Shown here: piece by piece, positions 1-12,616 of the stretch | Position numbering within the stretch: position 1 is the first letter of the stretch | How the letters are laid out: every line of letters starts with the position of its first letter | NCBI GenBank assembly: GCA_021324885.1 | Contig: JAJPIF010000022.1 | Coordinates: 62,001 to 126,000, forward strand | DNA length: 64,000 bases | Reading direction: 5' to 3' | DNA from: Pseudomonadota bacterium | Lineage (GTDB): Bacteria; Desulfobacterota; Binatia; Binatales; Binataceae | Translations under genes and position numbers: made by a program | Notes under the pieces: generated by a model | What the model was told of the DNA's origin: nothing | What the model saw: the letters and a program-made list of their open reading frames with translations, nothing else | The model's database searches: none

Positions 1-806
1 GAATCGGCGGCAAACACCGCGGGTTCCCCCGAGTGCGCCGTATGCTCGATCCGTTCTACGGCAGCCTGAAGCCGATCCACGGCGAAACGCGCCGAGCGCG
101 GAAAAGCCTCGTCGAAGAGCAGGAACTCGACGACACGAGCGACGGCGATCTGATTGCCGTAAACCCGCCGGTACGCTTCCAGCGCCGAGGCGCTGCGCAG
201 CACCGCCGCCCATTGCATCCGATCAATCGGCCCGCCCACATCCTCCAGGCGCGGCAACAAATAGTGATATTTGGAATCGAGCATCCTGGAAACATTTTCC
301 GCCCGCTCCAGCATCGTGCCGAGGGTCATGAAGTCGAACTCGACGTCGCGCGGCATCGTGGCGTGGCTGATTCCCGACAGGCGATGGAAGCGGTTGCGCA
401 GCTCGTTGAAAAAAGCATAAACGCCCTGCTGATCGAAGACCGCCGGCATCCATTGCTGCGCGTCGAGGTAGAGCGTGTTGATTTCCAGCCACAGTTCCGA
501 CGATAGTCGATGGCGCAGGCTGCGCGCGTTTTCTCGCGCCGCATTGACGCAGCTCACGATTGAGGATGGATTGCGCGTCTGCAGAGTGAAGAAGTCCAGC
601 ACGTCGGTTTCGCTGGGCGCGTCATAGTATTTGGCGAACAGCTCGCCGTCGCCGGTGATCGCCAGCAGCGGAGCCCACGGATGCGGGTCTTTGGTCGGTG
701 TTTCGACCAGCAAATGATAGTTGACGTCGGCCAGACGCGCCCGCCATTCCGCACGCTCCAGATAACGCGCCATCCAGAACAGATGATCGGCAATCCGACG
801 CAGCAT
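1..806 (-). CDS. alpha-E domain protein (partial, 3' end outside window)
   Basis: The minus-strand reading frame opens with MLRRIADHLFWMARYLERAE and stays open for 268 codons to the window edge, so the C-terminus is missing. The N-terminal helix with FWMARYLERAE and later EFDFMTLGTMLERAENVSR are typical of the alpha-E family (PF04168, about 310 residues), an all-helical family with no established activity. Its ATG overlaps the stop of the ATP-grasp gene upstream (TGATG at 808-804), so the two are translationally coupled. In many bacteria this pair is followed by a transglutaminase-like protein and a proteasome-like hydrolase in a putative peptide-synthesis cluster. Those genes, if present, lie outside the window. 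Confidence 0.9.
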   Translation of the reverse strand, partial: MLRRIADHLFWMARYLERAEWRARLADVNYHLLVETPTKDPHPWAPLLAITGDGELFAKYYDAPSETDVLDFFTLQTRNPSSIVSCVNAARENARSLRHRLSSELWLEINTLYLDAQQWMPAVFDQQGVYAFFNELRNRFHRLSGISHATMPRDVEFDFMTLGTMLERAENVSRMLDSKYHYLLPRLEDVGGPIDRMQWAAVLRSASALEAYRRVYGNQIAVARVVEFLLFDEAFPRSARFAVDRLQAAVERIEHTAHSGEPAVFAAD

Positions 807-2317
807 CAGGCAGCCATCACCCAGGTATCCTTGCTGCCGCCACCCTGCGAGGAGTTGACGATCAGCGAACCCTCGCGCAATGCGACCCGGGTCAGACCGC
901 CGGGTAAGACCCGCGGACGCTCGCCCAACAGTACGAAGGGCCGGAAATCGATATGTCTCGGCGCGACCTCGACGGCACCGTCAGCGCGATGGCCGCAGAT
1001 CGTCGGGTGGGTCGAGATCTGCACGACCGGCTGGGCGACGAATCCCGCCGGGTCGCGCTGGATGCGCTCGCGGGTTTCGGCCAGTTCACGATCGCTGGCC
1101 TTGGGTCCGATTACGACTCCATAACCGCCCGATTCGCCCGTCGGTTTCAGCACAAACTGATCGATATCGCGCAGCACCATCGCGCGCATGTCCGGATCGC
1201 GCATCAGATAGGTTTGAACGATTGGAAGTATCGCATCCTCGCCCAGGTAATAACGGATCATCGCCGGCGTGTACGCATAAACAGCCTTATCGTCGGCGAC
1301 GCCGGTGCCGATACCATTGGCGATCGCGGCGTTGCCGGCCCGCAGCACCGAGGTCAGACCCGGCACCCCGAGCAGCGAATCGGGCCGGAAGACGACCGGA
1401 TCCAGGAAGTCATCGTCGATGCGGCGGTACAGCACATCGACCTGGCGCAGCCCGCCGACGGTCTTCATATAGAGCTTGTGATCCATGCACACGAGATCGC
1501 GCCCCTCGACCAGCTCAATACCCATCTGCTGGGACAGGAAGACGTGCTCGAAGAAAGCGGAGTTGTAAACGCCCGGTGTCAGCAGTGCTACAACCGGGCG
1601 CGAAACGCCTGAGGGGGCCAGTTCGCACAGAGAGGCCAGCAGATCAGCCGGGTAATGCTCGACGCTGCGCACGCCCACCTCGCGCATCAATTCCGGCACC
1701 AGCCTCGTCATCACCAGCCGGTTCTTGATGACGTAGGAAACGCCCGACGGCGTGCGCACGTTGTCTTCGAGCACACGAAACTCGCCATCGGCGCCGCGCA
1801 CCAGGTCGATGCCGGCCACCGTAATGTGAGCGCCGTGAGGCGGCTTGATTCCGGCCGCGGCGCGGCGGAACTGCGGCGAAGTTTTGATCAGGTCGGCGGG
1901 AACGACTTCGTCCTTCAGGATGCATCCTTCACCGTAAACGTCGGCGACGAAGGCGTTGAGTGCGCGCACCCGTTGGATCAATCCGGCTTCGAGATTGGCC
2001 CAGGTTCCGGCGTCGATCACGCGCGGGATCGGATCGAAGGGGAAGATGCGCTCGGCGCCGGCGCTGTCGCCGTACACGTTGAACGTGACGCCCTCGTTGA
2101 GGAACATGCGGTCGGCGCGGGCGCGAATCTCGTCAAAGCGGTCGGCGTGCGTGGCCAGAAATTCCGCTAGCACGCGCGAGTATCCAGCGCGCGGCGCGCC
2201 TTGACGGTTAAACATCTCGTCAAAGGCATCAGCATGAGCTTTATAGGCTGCCCAAAAAGGCGTCAGACTGCTCAATTTGCTGGCAGCGACTTCGGTCACA
2301 GCGGTTTGAATCGCCAC
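806..2317 (-). CDS. Circularly permuted type 2 ATP-grasp protein
   Basis: The protein belongs to the circularly permuted ATP-grasp family (DUF404/DUF407 type), thought to make amide or peptide bonds with ATP; the substrate is unknown. Visible landmarks are the conserved FDEMF near the N-terminus, the FNVYGD segment, GEFRVLEDNVRTPSGVSYV in the middle and VLKPTGESGGYGVVIG in the nucleotide-binding half. The frame is open back to 2461, but the first 48 residues look like read-through. GTG at 2317 has GGGGAG eight bases upstream and gives 503 residues, close to family length, so I chose it. It is coupled to the alpha-E gene by a stop/start overlap. Confidence 0.85.
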   Translation of the reverse strand: MAIQTAVTEVAASKLSSLTPFWAAYKAHADAFDEMFNRQGAPRAGYSRVLAEFLATHADRFDEIRARADRMFLNEGVTFNVYGDSAGAERIFPFDPIPRVIDAGTWANLEAGLIQRVRALNAFVADVYGEGCILKDEVVPADLIKTSPQFRRAAAGIKPPHGAHITVAGIDLVRGADGEFRVLEDNVRTPSGVSYVIKNRLVMTRLVPELMREVGVRSVEHYPADLLASLCELAPSGVSRPVVALLTPGVYNSAFFEHVFLSQQMGIELVEGRDLVCMDHKLYMKTVGGLRQVDVLYRRIDDDFLDPVVFRPDSLLGVPGLTSVLRAGNAAIANGIGTGVADDKAVYAYTPAMIRYYLGEDAILPIVQTYLMRDPDMRAMVLRDIDQFVLKPTGESGGYGVVIGPKASDRELAETRERIQRDPAGFVAQPVVQISTHPTICGHRADGAVEVAPRHIDFRPFVLLGERPRVLPGGLTRVALREGSLIVNSSQGGGSKDTWVMAA

Positions 2318-2591
2318 GATTTCGGCTCCCCGTTCACGCGTTAACTGTCGTCTGGTCGCCGTCCGCAAGGAGTGTGCCTTGATCAGAACGACGAGTGAGC
2401 GGAGAAAAGTGAGAAAGAGAAACGAGAAAAAGCGCAAAAGGAGCCTGCGGCCTATGCGCATCCTCGGTGCCGGCGTTTTCGATAGCGCCTGGCTGGACCG
2501 GTCTTTACATCAGTGTCGTATGCGCCGCGCCTTTTTCATTAATCGGGACCCACGCCGCACAAACGCGCGGGCTGGCGCTTCATGTCAGCAG

Positions 2592-3371
2592 TTACTCGCC
2601 GCGCCAGGATGGCTTGCGCTTTTCCAGAAATGCGCGGACGCCCTCTTTGGCGTCGGCGCTGGAGCGAACTTTTGCGGCCATCTCATTGAGATCTTCGTGT
2701 TCGACCTCAAACGCGCGGCTGATCGTCCGGGCGATCATGCGTTTCATAGCGCGGACGGACAGCGGCGCGTTGGCGGCGATTCTTTCCGCCCATTGCGTTG
2801 CCGCCCTGTCCAATTGATCGTCGGCCACGACTTTGTGCACCAGCCCCATTTCGCGCGCCCGCGCCGCGTCCACCGGCTCAGCCAGGTACATGATTTCCGC
2901 GGTATTGGCTGCGCCGATCATCTCGGTAAAGCGGCGAAACACCGAATAGGTCGGCAGGTAACCGATGCGCGCCGGCGTCATTCCCAGCCTGGCGCTTTGT
3001 GTCGCGATACGCAGGTCGCACAGCAGCGCGATTACGAGGCCGGCCGTCAGGGCGTCGCCGTGAATCGCCGCGATTACCGGCACCGGCAGAGTCTGCAGCC
3101 GGCCCAGGATTTTGTCGGGCGCAAAGGCCGCGCCGCCGACCACTCCGGCGCCGCCTGCCCGCTCGACGTCGCGCAGATCCAGGCCAGAGCAGAAACTGCG
3201 ACCCTCACCTCGGACAATCACGGCCCGGATTTCGCGCTCACGCTCGATCAGGTTGAAGGCGGAATCCAGCGCCTCCAGCATCGCGACATTGATCGCGTTG
3301 CGCTTCTCGGGGCGGTTGAGCGTGAGCGTTACGTAATTGGGCTGACGATCGATCTTCAATTCATCAGACAT
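2592..3371 (-). CDS. Enoyl-CoA hydratase/isomerase family protein
   Basis: A 259-residue crotonase-fold protein acting on acyl-CoA esters. NRPEKRNAIN near the N-terminus, the first oxyanion-hole segment RSFCSGLDLRDVE, the second around AAIHGDALTAGLVIALLCDL, and the C-terminal KEGVRAFLEKRKP tail are all typical. The frame runs upstream to 3524, but homology begins at MSDELKIDRQPNYVTLTLNR, so ATG at 3371 is used. It lies 53 bp downstream of the cyclase-family gene on the same strand, probably in one transcript. The exact reaction (hydratase, isomerase or hydrolase) cannot be fixed from the sequence. Confidence 0.88.
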   Translation of the reverse strand: MSDELKIDRQPNYVTLTLNRPEKRNAINVAMLEALDSAFNLIEREREIRAVIVRGEGRSFCSGLDLRDVERAGGAGVVGGAAFAPDKILGRLQTLPVPVIAAIHGDALTAGLVIALLCDLRIATQSARLGMTPARIGYLPTYSVFRRFTEMIGAANTAEIMYLAEPVDAARAREMGLVHKVVADDQLDRAATQWAERIAANAPLSVRAMKRMIARTISRAFEVEHEDLNEMAAKVRSSADAKEGVRAFLEKRKPSWRGE

Positions 3372-3424
3372 GGCTTTGGCCTCATCGTGCGCGTGATTAT
3401 TCTGCGCCGCAGTGATTCCCTCTA

Positions 3425-4348
3425 TCAGAAAATCGCGATCGGGTTGACCGGCGACGCCGTCCCGCGCTGCAGCACCAGCGGCGCGATCATGAACAGAAAA
3501 TGGTAACGGCCCGTGTGGTGACAAGTTTCCGCCAGTTCTTCAAGGTCGGCGTTATCGATCAGATGGATCCCCATCATCGCGATCGCCCCCAGGTGGATCG
3601 GCGCCATCGACAATTTGTAGGGACTGGGCGCCAGGTCGTTATGACCGTCGCCGCCCAGCACGGCGACGCGCCGATCGTAGAGCCATCCCAGGCACGACGC
3701 CTCCAGTCCGGCGCATCCTTCGCGCACATTCCATGCCCCTTTGACGCGCCGTTTGAGCGCGCGGCCGGTGCGCACCAGCACGATGTCGCCTTCTTCCACC
3801 TCGACGCGATGGTCGCGCTGCGCGGCCTCGAGGTCAGCGGGCATGATTGCGTCGTCGTTCTCAAGCCATCGTACGCCGCGAATCCTGGGAATATCCAGCA
3901 AAACGCCGCGGCCGATTATACCGCCGCGCAGCAGATCGATCGCGCATCGATTGGCGCCGTGCGAGGTGACTTCATCGGCGTCGAAACCGTTGTACATCTT
4001 GCCGCGCCAGAAAATATGGCAAAGCGCATCCAGATGAGTGTTGACATGGCCGTGCGGCGATATCGTGAAAAAGTCCGTACAATGCGGAAACGCGTCGCGC
4101 TTGCCGTCGTGGCCGGTCTGATGCATCAGATGGACGACGGGCTCGAAATTGTCGGGCGCGGGCGTCGTGTCCAGCGGCAACGACAGCGACACGCTGCGGC
4201 CGCTTTCCACCGATTTGACCGCTCCGGTCCGGATGGAGTCGGTGATGAAGTTGAGCGTCCCCCGTTCATCATCGGCGCCCCATCGGCCCCAGTTGCAGAC
4301 CCGCTCCAGCAAAGCTTCCAATTGAGAATCGCTCATCGTCGGCTTCAT
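3425..4348 (-). CDS. Cyclase family protein (kynurenine formamidase-like)
   Basis: A 307-residue member of the cyclase family (PF04199), metal-dependent hydrolases that include bacterial KynB and isatin hydrolase. The metal-binding segment HVNTHLDALCH (residues 101-111) supplies H105, D107 and H111. The usual GTH reads NTH here. GDIVLVRTG and VAVLGGDGHNDL are further family blocks. The open frame reaches back to 4678, but ATG at 4348 has AAGGAAG just upstream and fits the family N-terminus. The gene probably leads a transcript with the crotonase. At 308 codons it is longer than KynB (about 210), closer to the long cyclase clade whose substrates are mostly unknown. Confidence 0.88.
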   Translation of the reverse strand: MKPTMSDSQLEALLERVCNWGRWGADDERGTLNFITDSIRTGAVKSVESGRSVSLSLPLDTTPAPDNFEPVVHLMHQTGHDGKRDAFPHCTDFFTISPHGHVNTHLDALCHIFWRGKMYNGFDADEVTSHGANRCAIDLLRGGIIGRGVLLDIPRIRGVRWLENDDAIMPADLEAAQRDHRVEVEEGDIVLVRTGRALKRRVKGAWNVREGCAGLEASCLGWLYDRRVAVLGGDGHNDLAPSPYKLSMAPIHLGAIAMMGIHLIDNADLEELAETCHHTGRYHFLFMIAPLVLQRGTASPVNPIAIF

Positions 4349-4461
4349 CGCGACGCTTCCTTTCGGTGGAACTGACCAGGTCCGAGCGCTACCATACCGC
4401 GATCGGCCACGAACGCGAAGTACCGGCCAGGTTCGAAATCGCCGGCGGGAGGAAAAGCTCA

Positions 4462-5457
4462 ATGTCACAGATTGCCAGCAAATGGGCCTACACCCGGGGC
4501 CTGCACGAACTGGGCAACGGTTGTTATGCCTATCTTCAACCCGACGGTTCCTGGGGATGGAGCAATGCGGGTTTGATTGCCGACAGCGGCCAGTCTCTGC
4601 TCGTCGATACCCTGTTCGACCTGCGCCTGACGGGCGAGATGCTGGATACGATGCGGCGGGCGGAACCGGCGGCGTCACGTATCGGGACGCTGGTCAATAC
4701 CCATTCCAATGGCGACCACACCTTCGGCAACCGTCTGGTGGAGGGAGCCGAGATAATAGCGTCGCGCGCCTGCGCCGAGGAGATGAACAAGGATCTTGGC
4801 GACCCCGGCCGGCTGGCGGAGATGAAGCGTAACAACGACCCATCGAGCACAGTCGGCGCGTTCATGGCGGAGATTTTCAGCCAGTTCGATTTCGAGGGCG
4901 TCGGCCGCGTGTTGGCGCCGACCCTGACCTTCGAAGGCGAACTGGAGCGGCGCGTCGGCAATAAAACGGTGCGGCTCATCCAGGTCGGACCGGCGCACAC
5001 TCGCGGCGACGTCCTTGCCTATATCCCTCAGGATCGGGTGATGTTTACCGGCGACATGCTGTTCATCAACGGCCATCCGATCATATGGGCCGGTCCCGTC
5101 GCCAACTGGATCAAGGCCTGCCAGTTGATGCTCGACCTGGATGTAGAAACCATCGTGCCCGGTCACGGACCGATCACCGACAAGAGCGGGGTGAGAGCCG
5201 TCAAAAACTATTTCGAGTACATCAGCCGTGAAGCGCGCCGACGCTTCGAGGCCGGTATGAGCGTTTACGAGGCGGCGCAGGACATTTCCTTGTCGGATTA
5301 CTCATCCTGGGGCGACGCCGAGCGCATCGTGATCAATGTGGCGGCGCTTTACCGAGAGTTCTCCGGCGGCAGGACACGGCACGAGGGCAACCTGTTCGAG
5401 ATGATGGCGCGTCTTCGCGCCAGCCGCCGCAGGGATAGTCGCACGCGGCCCGAGTAA
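4462..5457 (+). CDS. MBL-fold metallo-hydrolase
   Basis: A 331-residue metallo-beta-lactamase-fold enzyme. The zinc ligands are read as H81, D85 and H86 in THSNGDH, then H179 in VGPAHTRGD, D198 in FTGDMLF and H235 in VPGHGP. The second histidine of the usual HxHxDH is asparagine (N83). The frame starts at 4366, but ATG at 4462 follows GGGAGG with good spacing and begins the recognisable protein. It is divergent from the cyclase gene across a 113-bp gap that must hold both promoters. The C-terminal extension after residue 240 is helical. The substrate is unknown; lactone, ester or thioester hydrolysis would all fit. Confidence 0.85.
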   Translation: MSQIASKWAYTRGLHELGNGCYAYLQPDGSWGWSNAGLIADSGQSLLVDTLFDLRLTGEMLDTMRRAEPAASRIGTLVNTHSNGDHTFGNRLVEGAEIIASRACAEEMNKDLGDPGRLAEMKRNNDPSSTVGAFMAEIFSQFDFEGVGRVLAPTLTFEGELERRVGNKTVRLIQVGPAHTRGDVLAYIPQDRVMFTGDMLFINGHPIIWAGPVANWIKACQLMLDLDVETIVPGHGPITDKSGVRAVKNYFEYISREARRRFEAGMSVYEAAQDISLSDYSSWGDAERIVINVAALYREFSGGRTRHEGNLFEMMARLRASRRRDSRTRPE

Positions 5458-5853
5458 ACGTGTGATCGATAGCCCTGGAATTTTGCTGGAGCACTTCGGC
5501 GCTGCCCGCTGCTGAAGAGTAATCGCGCTGTCCAGCTCATCGGCGCAGCTTCATCGGGAGTTTTTTGCGCGATTCGCCAGGCGGTTGACTGACGGCGAAC
5601 GAACGGGCCAGTGCGGCGTGCCTGGAACACGAAAAAGTCAAACCGGCAGCGTGGATTGGATTTGGCAATGGGTGGGTGCTGACGCCGGATTTATAGACTG
5701 GATGGACTCGCTATAAATGGAGATTTCAGCAATAAGTGCAAGATCGTCAAATCAATGTCACCAGGCGCCCTTTGAAATATTGTCGATCCTGCTTGTGGAT
5801 TGAAATCATCTTTTTCCTTGAACTCCTGAACCGGCGGGTTAGCATAAGCTAGG
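5458..5853. other. Intergenic region, no gene seen
   Basis: A 396-base stretch between two plus-strand genes. The only open frame (minus, 5630-5349) runs into the MBL gene and has no recognisable protein. The last 120 bases are clearly more AT-rich than their surroundings and probably carry the promoter of the histidine kinase gene, but no convincing -35/-10 pair can be named. Confidence 0.6.
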
Positions 5854-7413
5854 ATGTCAGGTTTACCGGTGAAAGACGCTTCATGGGGCGGCGTGGCTGA
5901 ACATATCAGGAAGTCTCAGGAGCGAGTGCTTTCCCGATGGCGGGAACTGGTCCGCAACGATGGCCGCCTTCCGATACAACGCCTGAAGTTTTCCGACCAA
6001 CAGTTGGAAGATCACCTCCCGGCTTTAATTCACCAGATCATCAAGGCGCTTGAGGGCGAACGAGTTCCAGAAGCCACAATTCGTCAGGAGGGCGCCCGTC
6101 ACGGCAGCTCCCGCCGGGCTCATGGCTATTCGATTGCCCAGGTCATTTGGGAATTTGCGGACTTTCGAAAACTGCTGCGGCAGGAATTCGAGCAGGCGGC
6201 AGCCAGCCTCGCACCGGAAAAGGCTTTCGAGATTCGCGAATCCATACTCGATTTGACCGATCTGAGCGAACTCGGCTCGGTCGAATGCTTCGTCGATGAG
6301 GCCCGCCGGGAGCGCGACGCCGCCCGCGAGGAACTCAGCAAAGCCAATCGGCAAAGGGACCTCTTCCTGCTGGTGCTGTCGCACGAACTTCGCAATCCGC
6401 TTGCCGCCGTACGTACCGCGCTCCAGGTCATTAATGCCGAGCACACCTCCCGTTCCGCCCGGGAGCGCGCGATGGAAATACTGGAACGACAGACCAGGTA
6501 TCAGGCCCGGCTTATCGATGACCTGCTTGATATGAATCGCATCTCACAAGGGCGCATCGAACTCAAGCGCGGGCCGGCCGACATCAGGCGCCTGGTCACC
6601 AACGCAATCGATGCTTACGCCAGGGCCATTGAAGCCAAATCGATAGCATTTCGTTTTGATTATCCTGACCAGCAGTTACTGGTATTTGCTGATCCGGTGC
6701 GCATCGAACAGGTAATTGCCAACCTGATTACCAACTCGCTCAAATTTACCAAAAGCGGTGGCTCGATCGAGGTATCCATCCGCCGTGAAGGTGAATACGC
6801 CGCAATCACGGTGCGCGATAACGGAGCTGGGATTGACCCTTCAAGACTGGACCGGGTCTTCGAGTTGTTCTTTCGCGAGCCTGAGTGTGACGTCGAAACC
6901 ACAATGGATATCGGCTTGTGGCTGGCCAAGCAAATCGTCGAACTGCACAACGGAACGATCCAGGCCCGCAGCGAAGGAATTGAAAAAGGAACGGAAGTAA
7001 CGGTGCGCCTGCCGTTGCTGGCCAGTCAGCTGTCAGACAACGGCGGCAAAAAAGTCCTGCTCGTCGAGGATGATCCGGATCAACGCGAACTCATGCTGCT
7101 GGCTCTTTCTGAAATCGACGCGGAACTTCTCGGAGCCAGGGACGGTTCGGACGCGATCGCACTGGCCCGCGGGACCAACTTCGATATATGTATTCTGGAT
7201 CTGAATCTCCCGGATATTTCGGGATACGATCTTGTCGCGCGCCTGCGGGATATTCAGCGCGACAATCATCCGCTGATGGTCGCGTTAACCGGCTTAGGCC
7301 GGCCTGAGGACGCAGCCCGGGCCAAAAGTGCGGGCTTTCAACATCATCTCGTCAAGCCGGTCGATCTGGATCAGCTTAAGCGGATAATTGCCGAGGCTCC
7401 GAACAGCAGATAA
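5854..7413 (+). CDS. Hybrid sensor histidine kinase / response regulator
   Basis: A 519-residue soluble two-component protein. Residues 10-150 resemble the RsbRD N-terminal sensor domain (a HGxxRxxxGY block near residue 83, then VIWEFADFRKLL). A short coiled coil leads to the dimerisation domain with phospho-acceptor H177 in SHELRNPL. The ATPase domain has the N box NLITNSLKF and G1 box DNGAGID, but the G2 box reads IGLWLA rather than GLGLA. A receiver domain follows residue 398, with acidic pocket EDD, phospho-acceptor D449 in LDLNLPD and K501 in VKPVD. There are no membrane segments, so the signal is probably cytoplasmic. The start is uncertain: ATG 5854 has only TAGG close by, and GTG 5869 or 5893 are alternatives. 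No separate regulator gene is adjacent. Confidence 0.9.
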   Translation: MSGLPVKDASWGGVAEHIRKSQERVLSRWRELVRNDGRLPIQRLKFSDQQLEDHLPALIHQIIKALEGERVPEATIRQEGARHGSSRRAHGYSIAQVIWEFADFRKLLRQEFEQAAASLAPEKAFEIRESILDLTDLSELGSVECFVDEARRERDAAREELSKANRQRDLFLLVLSHELRNPLAAVRTALQVINAEHTSRSARERAMEILERQTRYQARLIDDLLDMNRISQGRIELKRGPADIRRLVTNAIDAYARAIEAKSIAFRFDYPDQQLLVFADPVRIEQVIANLITNSLKFTKSGGSIEVSIRREGEYAAITVRDNGAGIDPSRLDRVFELFFREPECDVETTMDIGLWLAKQIVELHNGTIQARSEGIEKGTEVTVRLPLLASQLSDNGGKKVLLVEDDPDQRELMLLALSEIDAELLGARDGSDAIALARGTNFDICILDLNLPDISGYDLVARLRDIQRDNHPLMVALTGLGRPEDAARAKSAGFQHHLVKPVDLDQLKRIIAEAPNSR

Positions 7414-7579
7414 GTTTGCCGGTTGCGCCCCCGCCGTTTCGACTCGAATCCGTAGTTCCGTTACTTTCCGAACCGAAACATACTCGCAGTCCCGATCTGT
7501 CCACGCTGCCAAAACCATCAATGGGCAGCGGTGATAAAAGTGACCGGGCCGCATATGGCGGCGCAGGCCGTGTGGAACA

Positions 7580-7654
7580 TGGTGGGCGGTGCAGGTTTCG
7601 AACCTGCGACCCCCGGCTTGTAAGGCCGATGCTCTACCGCTGAGCTAACCGCCC
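7580..7654 (-). tRNA. tRNA-Val (anticodon TAC)
   Basis: The minus strand folds into a complete cloverleaf. Acceptor GGGCGGT pairs with ACCGCCC; the D arm is GCTC-AGCGGTA-GAGC; the anticodon stem TCGGC/GCCGG carries loop CTTACAA with anticodon TAC; the T arm is GCAGG-TTCGAAA-CCTGC. The discriminator is A and the CCA tail is encoded. It lies downstream of the HU gene on the same strand, with a strong hairpin between them. Confidence 0.96.
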
Positions 7655-7683
7655 ATGGCGTGGTTGTGAGCGAATGATAAATC

Positions 7684-7719
7684 AAACGGCGCCGGAGTTT
7701 GGAAGCTCCGGCGCCGTTT
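7684..7719 (-). terminator. Rho-independent terminator after the HU gene
   Basis: A perfect 14-bp stem (7684-7697 with 7706-7719) encloses an 8-base loop. Read on the minus strand the stem ends CGCCGTTT, giving only a short U tract. It lies 22 bases past the HU stop codon and separates that operon from tRNA-Val. Confidence 0.8.
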
Positions 7720-7740
7720 CATGGTTCGATTTGATGCCTG

Positions 7741-8058
7741 TCAGCCCGCGGTCGCGGTTTCCGCTGACGTAGCGTCCTCGTTGAGCGAATCCTTGAGCTG
7801 CTTGCCGGCTTTGAATTTGGCCGATCGGCTGGCGGATATCTGAATCGATTCGCCGGTCTTCGGATTGCGGCCAGTGCGCGGACGCCGTGATGAAACCGAG
7901 AAGGTCCCGAATCCGGAGATGTTCACCCGCTCGCCCTGCCGCAGTGCCGCTATGATGTCGTCCAGGATGATGTTGATCGCCTTCTCCGCCTCGGACTTGT
8001 GCATTCCAAGCTTATTGGCCAATCCTTCGATCAACTCCGTTTTCGTCATGCGATCCAT
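7741..8058 (-). CDS. hup: HU/IHF-family nucleoid DNA-binding protein
   Basis: A 105-residue HU-type protein that bends and compacts DNA as a dimer. It shows MTKTELIEGLANK at the N-terminus, the helical dimer core, GFGTFSVSSRRPRTGRNPKTG with the GRNPxTG arm tip that contacts the minor groove, and FKAGKQLKD at the end of the fold. A tail of about 13 Ala/Thr/Glu-rich residues extends past the usual 90-residue length. ATG at 8058 is used; the internal ATG four codons later (MTKTEL) is equally plausible. Its place right after lon mirrors clpX-lon-hupB in enterobacteria. Confidence 0.95.
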   Translation of the reverse strand: MDRMTKTELIEGLANKLGMHKSEAEKAINIILDDIIAALRQGERVNISGFGTFSVSSRRPRTGRNPKTGESIQISASRSAKFKAGKQLKDSLNEDATSAETATAG

Positions 8059-8122
8059 CCTGCCCAGTCCTGTTTTCGGCTAAATAAGCCCCGGTTTGTT
8101 CTTCTTGTCAAGTTCGCCGCAA

Positions 8123-10621
<2,499 letters not shown>

Positions 10622-10645
10622 CTTATTTATCGAGTCTCCCCGAAT

Positions 10646-11896
<1,251 letters not shown>

Positions 11897-11911
11897 AATG
11901 CCTCCCGTCCC

Positions 11912-12508
11912 TCACTTGGAGGACCCCCGGCTTACGATTACCTCATCGACGATTCCGTATTCAACCGCCTGCTCGGGTCCCATGAACATATCGCGGTCGG
12001 TATCTTTTTCGATTTTGCGCAAACTTTGTCCGGTGTGTTTGACGAACAGATTGTTCAACTCTTCCCTGATGCGCAGAATCTCGCGCGCCTGGATGTCGAT
12101 GTCGGTGGCCTGGCCCTGCGCCCCACCTAGCGGCTGATGGATCATGATTCGCGAATGGGGCAACGCGTAGCGCCGCCCTTTTTGACCAGCCGCCAGCAGC
12201 AACGCCGCCATGCTCGCCGCCTGCCCCAGGCACAGCGTGGAAACCGGCGGCTTGATAAATTGCATCGTATCGTAAATCGCCAGTCCCGCGGTTACCGATC
12301 CGCCCGGAGAATTGATGTAAAACGCAATCTCCTTTTCCGGGTCTTCCGACTCCAGAAACAGGAACTGCGCGGTTATCAGATTGGCGATGTCGTCGTTGAC
12401 TTCGTTGCCTAAAAAAACAATCCGGTCCTTGAGCAGCCGTGAGTAGATATCATAAGCGCGTTCACCGCGACCGGTCTGCTCGATTACAATTGGAACCAGA
12501 CTGCTCAT
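11912..12508 (-). CDS. clpP: ATP-dependent Clp protease proteolytic subunit ClpP
   Basis: A 198-residue serine peptidase that forms the tetradecameric Clp chamber. The triad is Ser99 (GQAASMA), His124 (MIHQP) and Asp173, with the 25- and 49-residue spacings of E. coli ClpP. The frame is open back to 12592, but the extra 28 residues have no ClpP character. [20 protein letters not shown] at 12508 is the usual mature N-terminus. It lies between tig and clpX on one strand, the standard operon order. Confidence 0.97.
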   Translation of the reverse strand: MSSLVPIVIEQTGRGERAYDIYSRLLKDRIVFLGNEVNDDIANLITAQFLFLESEDPEKEIAFYINSPGGSVTAGLAIYDTMQFIKPPVSTLCLGQAASMAALLLAAGQKGRRYALPHSRIMIHQPLGGAQGQATDIDIQAREILRIREELNNLFVKHTGQSLRKIEKDTDRDMFMGPEQAVEYGIVDEVIVSRGSSK

Positions 12509-12616
12509 AACGCCATTCGGCGAGGCATGTTGACCCAAACTCCTATGGGTTCCAGCTAAACCGATTCTATCCAGTTTGAAATAGGCGGGCAATATAACGC
12601 CGGGAATTCCAAATCC

